Origin: Photobacterium lutimaris
GTDB taxonomy: Bacteria; Pseudomonadota; Gammaproteobacteria; Enterobacterales; Vibrionaceae
DNA length: 64,000 bases
Assembly (NCBI RefSeq): GCF_003025555.1
Contig: NZ_PYMH01000005.1
Coordinates: 186,001-250,000, forward strand
Direction of reading: 5' to 3'
Numbering within the stretch: the first letter of the stretch is position 1; each line of letters starts with the position of its first letter. This document shows positions 42,189-52,300 of the stretch, piece after piece. A program made the translations under genes and the position numbers. The notes beneath the pieces were generated by a model. It made no database searches and had not been told where the DNA came from. It worked only from the letters and a program-made list of their open reading frames with translations.

Positions 42189-45100
42189 GATATCCCCTGA
42201 AAGCTCAGCGCCTGACGCCACGCTTCGCGACAAACTGAGTAAGTTATCAGCAGAAAGCAGGGCTGCATTGCTGAAAAAGATTCGCCAGACACAACCTCGT
42301 CAAGACAAGGCTGAGTTACCGCTCGCGCCGAAGGCACGGTTCGAGCCCTTTCCGTTAACGGAAGTGCAGGAGGCTTATTGGGTAGGTCGCCGAGAAGGGT
42401 TCGATTTGGGCGAGATTGCAGCCCACGGTTATATGGAGGTTGATTGCCAAAACTTGGATTTGCCGCACCTCAACCGGGCGTGGAATCAGCTGGTCAAACG
42501 CCACGATATGCTTCGTGCTGTCGTGGATGAGGATGGCAGGCAGCGGGTATTACCAGAGGTTCCGGAATACCAAATGGCCGAGGAAGATTTGTGCGAGTGC
42601 GCGGCAGAAGATCGTGATGCCGCTTTGCTGGCCACCCGGGGCGCCATGTCTCACCAGGTCTTTGATACTGAGACCTGGCCACTGTTTGACATGCGGATCA
42701 GCCATTTGTCAGCAAATCGCGCACGGCTGCACATCAGTCTTGACGTGCTTATTCTCGATGCTTGGAGTTTAGATATCCTGAGCAGTGAATGGGAGCAACT
42801 GTACCGCACTCCCGGACTGGAGTTTGAGCCGTTGGAAGCCAGTTTCCGAGACTATGTAAATCATAAGCACAGCAAGCACCAGGGGCAGGACTACCAAGAA
42901 GCTCAAGCCTATTGGCAAGAGCGGGTTGATGTGCTCCCCGCAGCGCCGGAGCTTCCCATCGTAGCCCAAAAGACGCAGGGCAAAACGTCGCTATTTAGCC
43001 GCCGCAGCTTTCGTCTTGATAGAGAGGAGTGGAGCCACTTTGGCAAGCAGTGCCGCAGTGCCGGGGTGACGCCGTCGGTGGCGTTATTGGCAGCCTATGC
43101 CACTGTGCTTGCGACATGGAGCAAGGATCCGCACTTTACCTTGAACCTGACGCTGTTCGACCGCCATCCGGTTCATCCGCAGGTCAATATGCTGGTGGGT
43201 GATTTTACCTCTGTCGTGTTGCTGGAAGTCGATATGACCGCTTACCAGAGCTTTAAAGAGCGGGCAAATAAGCTGCAAACTCAACTATGGCAAGATATCG
43301 ACTACAGCCTTTATTCGGGCGTGGATGTGATTCGAGATATTGCCCGTCGTAATGACAGTCCAGCCGCAGCCGCAATGCCGATGGTCTTTACCAGCGCCAT
43401 TAGCCAAAGCGACAGTGTGGCTCCTTTCTCGTGGTTGGGTGAAGAAAACTATGTCATTACTCAGACTCCGCAGGTATGGCTTGATTGCCAGATAGCTCTT
43501 GACCGGGGAATGCTGGTGGTTGATTGGGATGCGGTTGAAGACGTGTTTCCGGCCGGTATGCTCGATAACATGTTCTCTGTATACCAGCAATTTGTTCGCA
43601 GGCTCGCTGCCGATGCGCAGGCGTGGCAAGAGCAGCGGGTTTCCCTGACCCCGAGGGAGCACCAGCAGTTAGTGGCGAAAGCCAACGATACCGCCACGCC
43701 TGTCAGACAGGCGCTCATGCACCAGTTGTTTGAGCGACAAGCCCAGTGCCGGGCTGATAACACAGCTGTGGTGCATAGTGATCGGAGCTTGACCTACCGC
43801 GAACTCGATAGCATGAGTGATCAGGTTGCTCACTACCTCATTGAGCAAGGGTTAGAAGCCAACCAATTGGTCGCTGTGGTGATGGAAAAGTCCTGGCAGC
43901 AGGTGGTTGCCGTACTGGCAATTTTGAAAGCCGGTGCAGCCTATGTACCGATTGATCCGGCCTTACCTGAGTCTCGATGCATGCAGTTGCTGGAGCAATC
44001 AGAAGCCAAGCTAGCCCTGTGCCAGCAGCAGTGGAGGGAGGCTTTTGACTGGCCGAACTGGGTCAGTGCTGCGGTCATGGAAGATACGCCATACTGGGGT
44101 AAGGCAGTAACCAAGCCGAATGTCGGCTGCCGCCCTACGGATTTGGCCTATGTGATCTTTACCTCCGGGTCGACCGGAATGCCCAAGGGGGTCATGATCG
44201 ATCACCAGGGGGCGGTCAATACCTTGCTGGATATCAATGAGCGTTTGGGTGTCACGGAGTGTGACAGCATCCTTTCGGTATCGTCGCTCAGTTTCGACCT
44301 GTCGGTATACGATATTTTCGGTCTGTTGGCAGCCGGTGGCAAGGTGATCGTTCCTGACGCTTCTCGTCGGGTTGAAGCTGAACATTGGCAGCAGCTGATT
44401 GCCGAGAATCACATCACGCTGTGGAATACCGTACCGACCCTCTATGACCTGCTGATCACCGATCTTCAGGCCGATAACACCGAGCAAGTTCAGTCATTGC
44501 GGCATGTCATGATGAGTGGTGATTGGATACCGGTCGATCTGCCGCAGCGCAGCAAGGCGTTGCTACCCGATACTCAGTTGCTCAGCCTCGGCGGTGCCAC
44601 GGAGGCTTCTATTTGGTCAATTTCGTATCCCATCGTCGACGTGGCACCGGATTGGACCAGTATTCCTTATGGAAAGGCCTTGAAGAACCAAACCATGCAA
44701 GTGTTGTCCAGCGAAGGCGTACCGTGCCCGGTGTGGGTGCCCGGTGAAATCTGTATCGGCGGGATAGGGCTTAGCCTCGGCTACTGGAAGGATAAAGAGA
44801 AAACGAATGCCGCGTTTGTCACCAACCCTTTCTCGGGGGAGAGAATCTACCGTACCGGAGATCTAGGCCGACTGCTGCCCGACGGCAACATTGAGTTTTT
44901 GGGACGCAAGGACTTCCAGGTCAAATTGCAGGGGCACCGCATCGAGTTGGGCGAGATCGAAGCAGTTATTAACCAAATGGAAGAGGTGAGTAGCTCAGTG
45001 GTCACCGTGTACGGCGATAGTACGCGCAATAAGCGGTTGGTGGCTTATGTAGTTCCTGCTACGCAGGCAGCGTTTGAAGCCGCCGAGGTCAGCGATGACG

Positions 45101-46353
45101 GGGTGATCCTCGATGCGGGCAAGCGGCTTGCTTTTCGATTAGCCAGGCACGGGATCCGGCAGTGCGAGGCATTTGATGGCGAGGTGCTCCTTGGTGACTA
45201 CTTGGCCGAGGACCACAGTGTCTTTTATAGCCGCCGGACCCACCGCCAGTTTGCCCCCACGGAGGTGAAGTTGGCTGAATTTGCAGCCTTGATCGAAGGC
45301 CTGGCAGCAATCGATAACAACGGGCAGCTAAAATACCGCTTTGGTTCAGCTGGCGGACTCTATCCGGTGCAGGCATATGTCTATGTCAAGCCTAATAGAA
45401 TTGAGGGCATCGTGGGCGGGATATATTACTTCCACCCTGAGCGGCATAGCTTGGTACCGCTTAACCGTGATGCGCGGATACAGAGCAGCGTTCACGACGA
45501 ATTCAATCGCCAGGCCGTTGAGCAGTCAGCTTTTTCTATCTTCTTGATTGCCCAGGAGCAGGCGATAACCCCTCTCTATGGCCATCATGCCGAGGATTTC
45601 TGCTTGATTGAAGCCGGCCTTATTAGCCAGCTGCTGGAGACCGAGGCTGAAACACACAACCTCGGGCTATGCCAGATTGGTGCTTTTGATTTCAGCCGTA
45701 TTGCAGAACTGTTCAACCTCGATAGCAGTCACCGCTACCTGCATATGCTGGTTGGCGGGCCGATTAAACAGCACCCTGCAGCGAGTAACGAAGAGCCGGT
45801 GGCAAGCCACCAGACGGCGTCCCTGCCTGAGAAAGTCCAGTACACACTGGCCCAAAAATTACCACGTTACATGGTACCCGGGAGCATAATGATGATTGAT
45901 GCCTTACCTTTATCCGCCAATGGCAAAGTTGATCGTAAATCTTTGCCTGAGCCGGAAAGTGACCGTACAGAGCAGACTCTAAATGTCGCTAAAGCGGCCC
46001 CCTCATCCGACATTGAAAAAGTGATAGCCCAAGCTTGGGCCGAGTCGCTCGGTCTTGATAGTGTCGGTATCGATGACAATTTCTTCGATATCGGCGGGAA
46101 CTCCGTCCAGATGGTGCAAGTTCATAACAGGTTAAAGCGTGAACTTTTAACTGATATGACCTTGGTCGAGATGTTTTTCACTCTACCGAGTATTCGCTTA
46201 CTGGCGCAGAAACTGAGCGGTGAGAAAGCGGTCACAACGGCGCCGACACGTCAGGGCCGTTCGGTGGGAGAAAAGCGCCGCTTAGCACAGGGGCAGCGTA
46301 GGAAGGTTGCGCTGGAGAGGAAAAAAAATAATCAAATGGATTTGAAAAAATGA
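42181..46353 (+). CDS. NRPS: Cy-A(Cys)-Ox-PCP, thiazole-forming module
   Basis: The 1390-residue protein starts with a helical region (residues 15-45) that may be a docking segment. A heterocyclisation domain (about 55-480) follows, with DVLILDAWS (188-196), the DxxxxDxxS motif that replaces the HHxxxDG of condensation domains. The adenylation domain has code DLYNMSLIW (Asp706 first), close to the Cys code DLYNLSLIW. Inserted between A8 and A10 is a nitroreductase-like oxidase (about 1010-1195; SRRTHRQF, FGSAGGLYPVQAY), as in epothilone and bleomycin synthetases. PCP has Ser1308 in the variant GGNS. It would add cysteine, cyclise it to thiazoline and oxidise it to thiazole. A basic Lys/Arg-rich tail ends the protein, and its stop overlaps the PKS start (ATGA). 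Confidence 0.93.
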   Translation: MSEISPESSAPDATLRDKLSKLSAESRAALLKKIRQTQPRQDKAELPLAPKARFEPFPLTEVQEAYWVGRREGFDLGEIAAHGYMEVDCQNLDLPHLNRAWNQLVKRHDMLRAVVDEDGRQRVLPEVPEYQMAEEDLCECAAEDRDAALLATRGAMSHQVFDTETWPLFDMRISHLSANRARLHISLDVLILDAWSLDILSSEWEQLYRTPGLEFEPLEASFRDYVNHKHSKHQGQDYQEAQAYWQERVDVLPAAPELPIVAQKTQGKTSLFSRRSFRLDREEWSHFGKQCRSAGVTPSVALLAAYATVLATWSKDPHFTLNLTLFDRHPVHPQVNMLVGDFTSVVLLEVDMTAYQSFKERANKLQTQLWQDIDYSLYSGVDVIRDIARRNDSPAAAAMPMVFTSAISQSDSVAPFSWLGEENYVITQTPQVWLDCQIALDRGMLVVDWDAVEDVFPAGMLDNMFSVYQQFVRRLAADAQAWQEQRVSLTPREHQQLVAKANDTATPVRQALMHQLFERQAQCRADNTAVVHSDRSLTYRELDSMSDQVAHYLIEQGLEANQLVAVVMEKSWQQVVAVLAILKAGAAYVPIDPALPESRCMQLLEQSEAKLALCQQQWREAFDWPNWVSAAVMEDTPYWGKAVTKPNVGCRPTDLAYVIFTSGSTGMPKGVMIDHQGAVNTLLDINERLGVTECDSILSVSSLSFDLSVYDIFGLLAAGGKVIVPDASRRVEAEHWQQLIAENHITLWNTVPTLYDLLITDLQADNTEQVQSLRHVMMSGDWIPVDLPQRSKALLPDTQLLSLGGATEASIWSISYPIVDVAPDWTSIPYGKALKNQTMQVLSSEGVPCPVWVPGEICIGGIGLSLGYWKDKEKTNAAFVTNPFSGERIYRTGDLGRLLPDGNIEFLGRKDFQVKLQGHRIELGEIEAVINQMEEVSSSVVTVYGDSTRNKRLVAYVVPATQAAFEAAEVSDDGVILDAGKRLAFRLARHGIRQCEAFDGEVLLGDYLAEDHSVFYSRRTHRQFAPTEVKLAEFAALIEGLAAIDNNGQLKYRFGSAGGLYPVQAYVYVKPNRIEGIVGGIYYFHPERHSLVPLNRDARIQSSVHDEFNRQAVEQSAFSIFLIAQEQAITPLYGHHAEDFCLIEAGLISQLLETEAETHNLGLCQIGAFDFSRIAELFNLDSSHRYLHMLVGGPIKQHPAASNEEPVASHQTASLPEKVQYTLAQKLPRYMVPGSIMMIDALPLSANGKVDRKSLPEPESDRTEQTLNVAKAAPSSDIEKVIAQAWAESLGLDSVGIDDNFFDIGGNSVQMVQVHNRLKRELLTDMTLVEMFFTLPSIRLLAQKLSGEKAVTTAPTRQGRSVGEKRRLAQGQRRKVALERKKNNQMDLKK

Positions 46354-49300
46354 ACAATGTGACTGAATTTGATGATCGTATTGCGGTAATTGGTATGAGC
46401 GGGCGCTTTCCCGGTGCCGAAAACCACCATCAGTTTTGGCAGAATCTCCAAGGAGGGGTCGAGTCAGTTACGACACTGTCTAAAGAGGATTTGCGTGGAT
46501 GTCTGGAAGGGCTGGATCCGATCAGCGCTCAATATGTTTCTCGCCAGATGAAGAACCCCAATTACGTCAATGCCGGTTTTTTCCTCGAAGAAACGGAAGG
46601 ATTTGATGCCGGATTTTTTGGCTTCAATCCCAGCGAGTTAGAACTGATCGACCCGCAGCACCGGATCTTCATAGAAACCTCATGGGAGGCACTGGAAGAT
46701 GGTGGTTATGATCCTTACCGTTACCCCGGCCGAGTCGGGGTATATGCGGGCACTCTGATGAGCCGTTACTTGCTCTATAACGTATTCCACTTGATGCATT
46801 CTGAGCGTGATTTTCTGGTGGGGATCGGCAATGAAGTCGATTACCTGCCAACACGGGTAAGCTACCGGCTCAACCTAAAAGGGCCAAGCGTCAGTGTGCA
46901 GACCGCGTGTTCGACCTCGCTGGTTGCGATTCACTTGGCCTGCCAGGCCTTGCTCAACGGTGAATGTGATATGGCCCTGGCGGGCGGCTCGGTGCTGCAG
47001 GTCCCCCATAAACAGGGATACCTCTATCAAGAGGGGTCGATGACAGCACCGGACGGACATTGCCGAGCATTTGATGCCAAGGCTAAAGGAACGGTTTTCT
47101 CTGCTGGCGGTTCTGGCACGGTCTTGCTCAAGCGGCTGGATGAAGCGTTGGCTGACGGTGATCAGATTTACTCGGTGATCCGAGGTACTGCGGTCAACAA
47201 TGATGGTTTGGACAAGGTCGGTTATACCGCGCCGGGAGTCGACGGCCAGGTTGCCGTGATCACCGAGGCGCTAGAGGTTGCGGGCGTATCTCCAGATACG
47301 CTGAGTTATGTCGAAGCCCATGGTACGGGGACGCCACTGGGCGATCCGATTGAAATCGAGGCCTTGAGTAAGGCGTATCGCGAGTACACCGATCTGAACC
47401 AGTTCTGTGCCATCGGTTCGCTGAAGACCAATATAGGCCATCTGGCCGCTGCCGCTGGGGTGGCGAGCTTGATGAAGGTCAGCCTGGCGATGAAGCATGG
47501 TGAAATACCGCCAAGCCTGAATTACAGCAAGCCGAATCCAAGAATAGATTTTGCCAATAGCCCGTTTTTCGTCAACGACAAGCTGGTACCGTGGCATGGG
47601 GTCGGCGGGATCAAGCGGGCAGGGATAAGCTCGTTTGGCGTGGGTGGCACCAATGCCCATGCCATTGTTGAGGAAGCGCCGGTGGTCCTACCGTCGGATG
47701 ATGGTCGCCACTATCAGCTGATCTCTCTGTCGGCTAAGTCGGCAAAAGCGCTCGATGCGCAGAGAGGTAACCTGGCTGATTATCTGGAGCAAAACAAACA
47801 TCTCAATTTCGCCGATATCGCTTATACCCTACATATCGGCCGTCATCCTTTTGAGCATCGGTTCCAGTGCGTCGCCAGCACTGCCGACGAGGCGATATCA
47901 CAGTTAAGAAAAGGCCTTAACTCGCCGCGGTCTCCAGCAATGCCCGAAACTACACCACTGGTGTTTATGTTCCCCGGCCAAGGTGCTCAGTATGTTGGTA
48001 TGGCGCAGGGGCTGTATGACAGTGAGCCTGTCTTTAGGGAAACGTTTGATTATTGTGCCAGTGTGTTGGCCGTCCATACTGGAATTGATCTGGCCTCCAT
48101 CCTCTTTACTGAAAACCTAGTTGATGAGGCTGCGCTTCGCCTGCAGCAGACAGAAATCACCCAGCCGGCATTGTTCGTGGTCGAGTACGCGCTGGCCAAA
48201 CTGTTAGCTAGCTGGGGGATCGCTCCCGGAGCGATGATTGGCCATTCCATCGGCGAATGGGTGGCAGCTTGCCTTGCTGGCGTGTTCTCGGTCGATGATG
48301 CTATCCGACTTGTCGCCAGGCGCGCCAGTTTGATGGGACAACAGGAGCCGGGTACCATGGCGGCGGTAAGGGTGTCGGCCTCGGAGGCTGAGGGTATGCT
48401 CGGCCACGGGTTGGATCTGGCTGCAGTCAATGGACCTGAGCTGTGTGTGCTGTCGGGCAGTCACGAGGCAATAGACAGGTTGGCGGCGAAGGGGGTAACG
48501 GTGCAGCCCTTGCACACCTCCCATGCTTTCCATTCCGCCATGATGGAGCCGGTACTGGATCCTCTGCGCCGAGAATTTGCAGATGTTCAGCTAAATCCAC
48601 CGACGATCCCGTTCGTGAGCAATGTGTCCGGTACATGGATCACCGCCGAGCAGGCGATGGATCCAGAATATTGGCTGGCCCACCTGCGTGGGACGGTGCA
48701 ATTTGCCAAAGGCATCCACTCCTTGCTCGAGCAGGGAGACTGTATCTTCCTAGAGGTCGGGCCGGGAACCTCATTGTCCGGATTGACGCGTTTGAGCCTG
48801 GCGGGGCAGGGGGCGTCGGTAACGGCCAACTGTCTGCCACACCCGAAAATGAAAACAGATGCGCTTGAGAGCCTTTTGCAAGCGGTGGGGAATCTCTGGT
48901 GTGCTGGCCACGAGCCTGACTGGCATGCCTTCTACAGCCTCCAACGTCGATTGCGGGTGTCCGCGCCAACGTATGCGTTCCAGCGTACTCGCTACTGGGT
49001 TGAGACGCAAAGTGAGAGAAAAGCGGCGTTGGCCCTGGATGCGGGTAAAAGGAAACCGCTTGAGGAGTGGTTCTACACCCCGTCTTGGACGCGTGGCATG
49101 CCGGCCAGAGAAGTGGTTAGCGGACAGCGGTTGTTGTTACTCCACGGCGGGTCCGCCTCGGAGCGGGCGCTGGCAGAGCAGCTCAAGCGACAGGGCGTAG
49201 CACTTATCGACGCCCAATGTACCAAGGGGGAGGTTTTTGCCAAGCAGGCCGACCATGCGTTCACGCTCGATGTGACCCGATCCGAGCACTTCGCTGAGCT

Positions 49301-52300
49301 GATTTCGCAACTGGCCGCAGAAGATCGGCTGCCAGAAGGCGTGGTGCATACCCTGACGTTGCAACCCGACACCGACGCAACGGGGGAGTTGGCCGCGCAG
49401 CAGGAGAAAGGCTTCTTCAGCCTGCTTTGGCTCAGCCAGGCACTGGGTAGCTTAGCTGAGCCACCCGCGATGTCAGTTCAGATCGTGACATCGGGCCTTT
49501 ACGACGTGCTCGGCAGTGAATCATTGCGCCCAGCGGTCGCGACCGTGCTGGGCCCACGCAAGGTTTTGCCGCTGGAATTCCCGAGCCTGTCTTGTCGGAT
49601 CATTGATATTGCCGTTTACCAACAGGTCCTGCAACTCGATACCGCCTTATTGGGCCGGGAATTGCTGTCAGGCGACGGCGAAGATGCGGCGCTGCGCAAT
49701 CGTCATCGCTGGACACTTGATTACCAGCCGTTCAACGTGCTGCCGAGTGACGATGGTGTTGAAAGTTTGCGTGAACACGGGGTGTACCTCATCACCGGAG
49801 GGCTGGGTGGCCTCGGCTTGGTGCATGCGCATAAACTCGCCACCCTCAAGCCATCAACCCTTGTGTTGCTTGGCCGCTCGGCCCTGCCGCCGCGCGAGCA
49901 GTGGGCAGCCTTGCTCGGTGCTAGCGATACTTCCCCGGAGCTTGTCGAGAAATTGTTGAAGATCAAGGCCATCGAGGCGCTGGGTAGCCGGGTCGAGGTC
50001 GCGGCTGCTGATCTGGCCGATGAGACCGAGATGGAAGTTCTCATCGCAGGGATCAAGCAGCGTCATGGTGGACTCCATGGCATCGTGCACTGTGCAGGGG
50101 TTGCCGGTGGCGGGCTGATCCAGCTTAAGCAGCGAGAAGAGGCCGAAAAAGTCTTTCATGCCAAATTATACGGTACCTCGGTGCTGGCCAAGGTCACGCA
50201 GGGCGAGGCGCTTGATTTTGTCATGTTGGCCTCATCGCTGTTTGCCGTCAGTGGCGGCGTTGGCCAGGTCGACTATTGTGCCGCTAACAATTTCCTTGAT
50301 GTGATGGCGAAGTCGGGCCAGTTTGCCCATGCCCGCAAAGTGATATCGGTCAATTGGGATGCATGGCAAGAAGTGGGCATGGCAAAGAACATGCTGAGCG
50401 AATTGAGTCAAACTGAGCAGACTGCCCTGCCAGCCAGCAATATCTCCCACCGTTTGCTCCATAGTGGGGATACTGCAACCGGTGAATATACCATGGTGCT
50501 CAATCCTGCCAGCGAGTGGTTGCTTAACGAGCACCAGATCAACAATATGCCGACCGTACCGGGAACCCTCTATCTTGAGTTGGCTCGGGCGGCCTTCGTT
50601 CATCACCAGCAATTGGCCCCGGAGGCGGTGGTCGAGCTCCGAGATTGTTTCTTCACAACCCCGCTGCAACTGAGCCCAGGGGCCAAGCAGCATATGGTTC
50701 TCGGATTGGGCGAACAGTCTGGCGAGTGGGTGTTTGATGTCAAGGACGAAGCCGGCCACCCCCACGTCTTCGGTAAACTGGCGGCGGTTGAACCGGCTGA
50801 GGTGAAACAGCGTGATTTGGCGGGTATCAGGCAGCGTTTAGCCCACCACATCAGCGACGGGCTGTCGATTGGTGGCGATCAGGACGGCGAGTCGGGGGCC
50901 ATCATGTTTGGCAAGCACTGGCAGAGCGTCGAGGCGGTTTCCTACGGCGATGGTGAGGCCTTGATCCGTCTTGCCCTCCAGCCGGACTGCCGCGACGATG
51001 CCGACGCCTTTTTCCTCCACCCTGCGCTGCTGGATGTCGCGACTGGACCGACGGCTGGCTATTGCGTGCCAGACCACCTTGCCGCGGAAGGCGCCCTATT
51101 CCTTCCCGCTTCATACGGGCGGATGCGGGTTTACCGGCCGTTGACGGAATCACTCTATAGCCATATGCGCTACCAGGCTGCGCAGAGCGACAACGATAGT
51201 GTGACGCTCGCTATCGAGTTGCTCGACAGCGACGGTATCTTGCTCGCGGAAATCGAGCAGTTCGTGCTTCGCCGCGTGTCCGCCGAACCGCTCGCGAACG
51301 ATCAGAGCAGTTTGTTTGCAGGGGGCGATGAGGAGTCGGCCGCTATCATGCCGGCCGAGGGGGCTGAAGTGTTCGCAAGGCTGCTAGCGGGCGAGCATAC
51401 CGAGCAGCTGGTGGTTTCCACCACCGATTTGCCACTGCTCTTTGAGCAGATTGCTTCCCAGCAGTTCGGTGCAGAAAGCGCCAACGAGAGCAGTCAGTCG
51501 ACCCATCGTACTATGCACGACAGGCCCGAGCTTGATACCGCCTATGTTGAGCCGGAAGGCGAGGTTGAGCAGGCTCTGACGGCGATTTGGCAGCAAGTTC
51601 TGGGGCTCAACCAGATCGGTCGGCATGACAACTTCTTTGATCTCGGCGCCGATTCGGTGTTGGGGGTACAGATTGTATCTGTGGCCCGTGAAAAAGGGGT
51701 CATCATTAATCCCGGGCAATTGTTTGAGCATCAAACTATCGCCGAACTGGCGCAGGTTGCTGAGGCGGTGTTTGAAGTGCAGGGCGGTGCTCAAGAGGTG
51801 ACCTCATTGCCGCTGTCTCCGGCTCAGGTTCACAGCGTCGACAGTGGTATTGAGCTAGCCCTCGACCCAGGCCTGGCATTGTCAAACCTTGTCGAGGCGC
51901 TTGAGAGCATAGTGGCGGAGGCCAGCTGTTTCCGCTATCAGCTCGGCGAACAGCAATTGCTCCCTGTCCATCCCGAGTCTTTGGATATTCGCCTTGAGAC
52001 ACTTGATGCCGGCGAAGAGGTGTGGCCGCTCTTGGCTGAACGGTTGGCCGCGCATCCCGAGCTGCCGTTTGCAGCCGGTTACCGTAGTGATAATCGCGGA
52101 GCAAGGCTGACTGTTTTGTTCCGCGGGGCATTGGTCGATGCGTCAACGGTTGTTGTTTTGCAGCAATACCTGGGGGCACGACTGGCTGGCCAGCCGGCGT
52201 CTCTGCCGGAAGGGCCGGGCTATGCCCGTTGGCATGAGCAGTACTCGTCCCAAAGCCCGAACGCGTTGGCGATGGCTGACAGCTGGCCTATCACCGCGGC

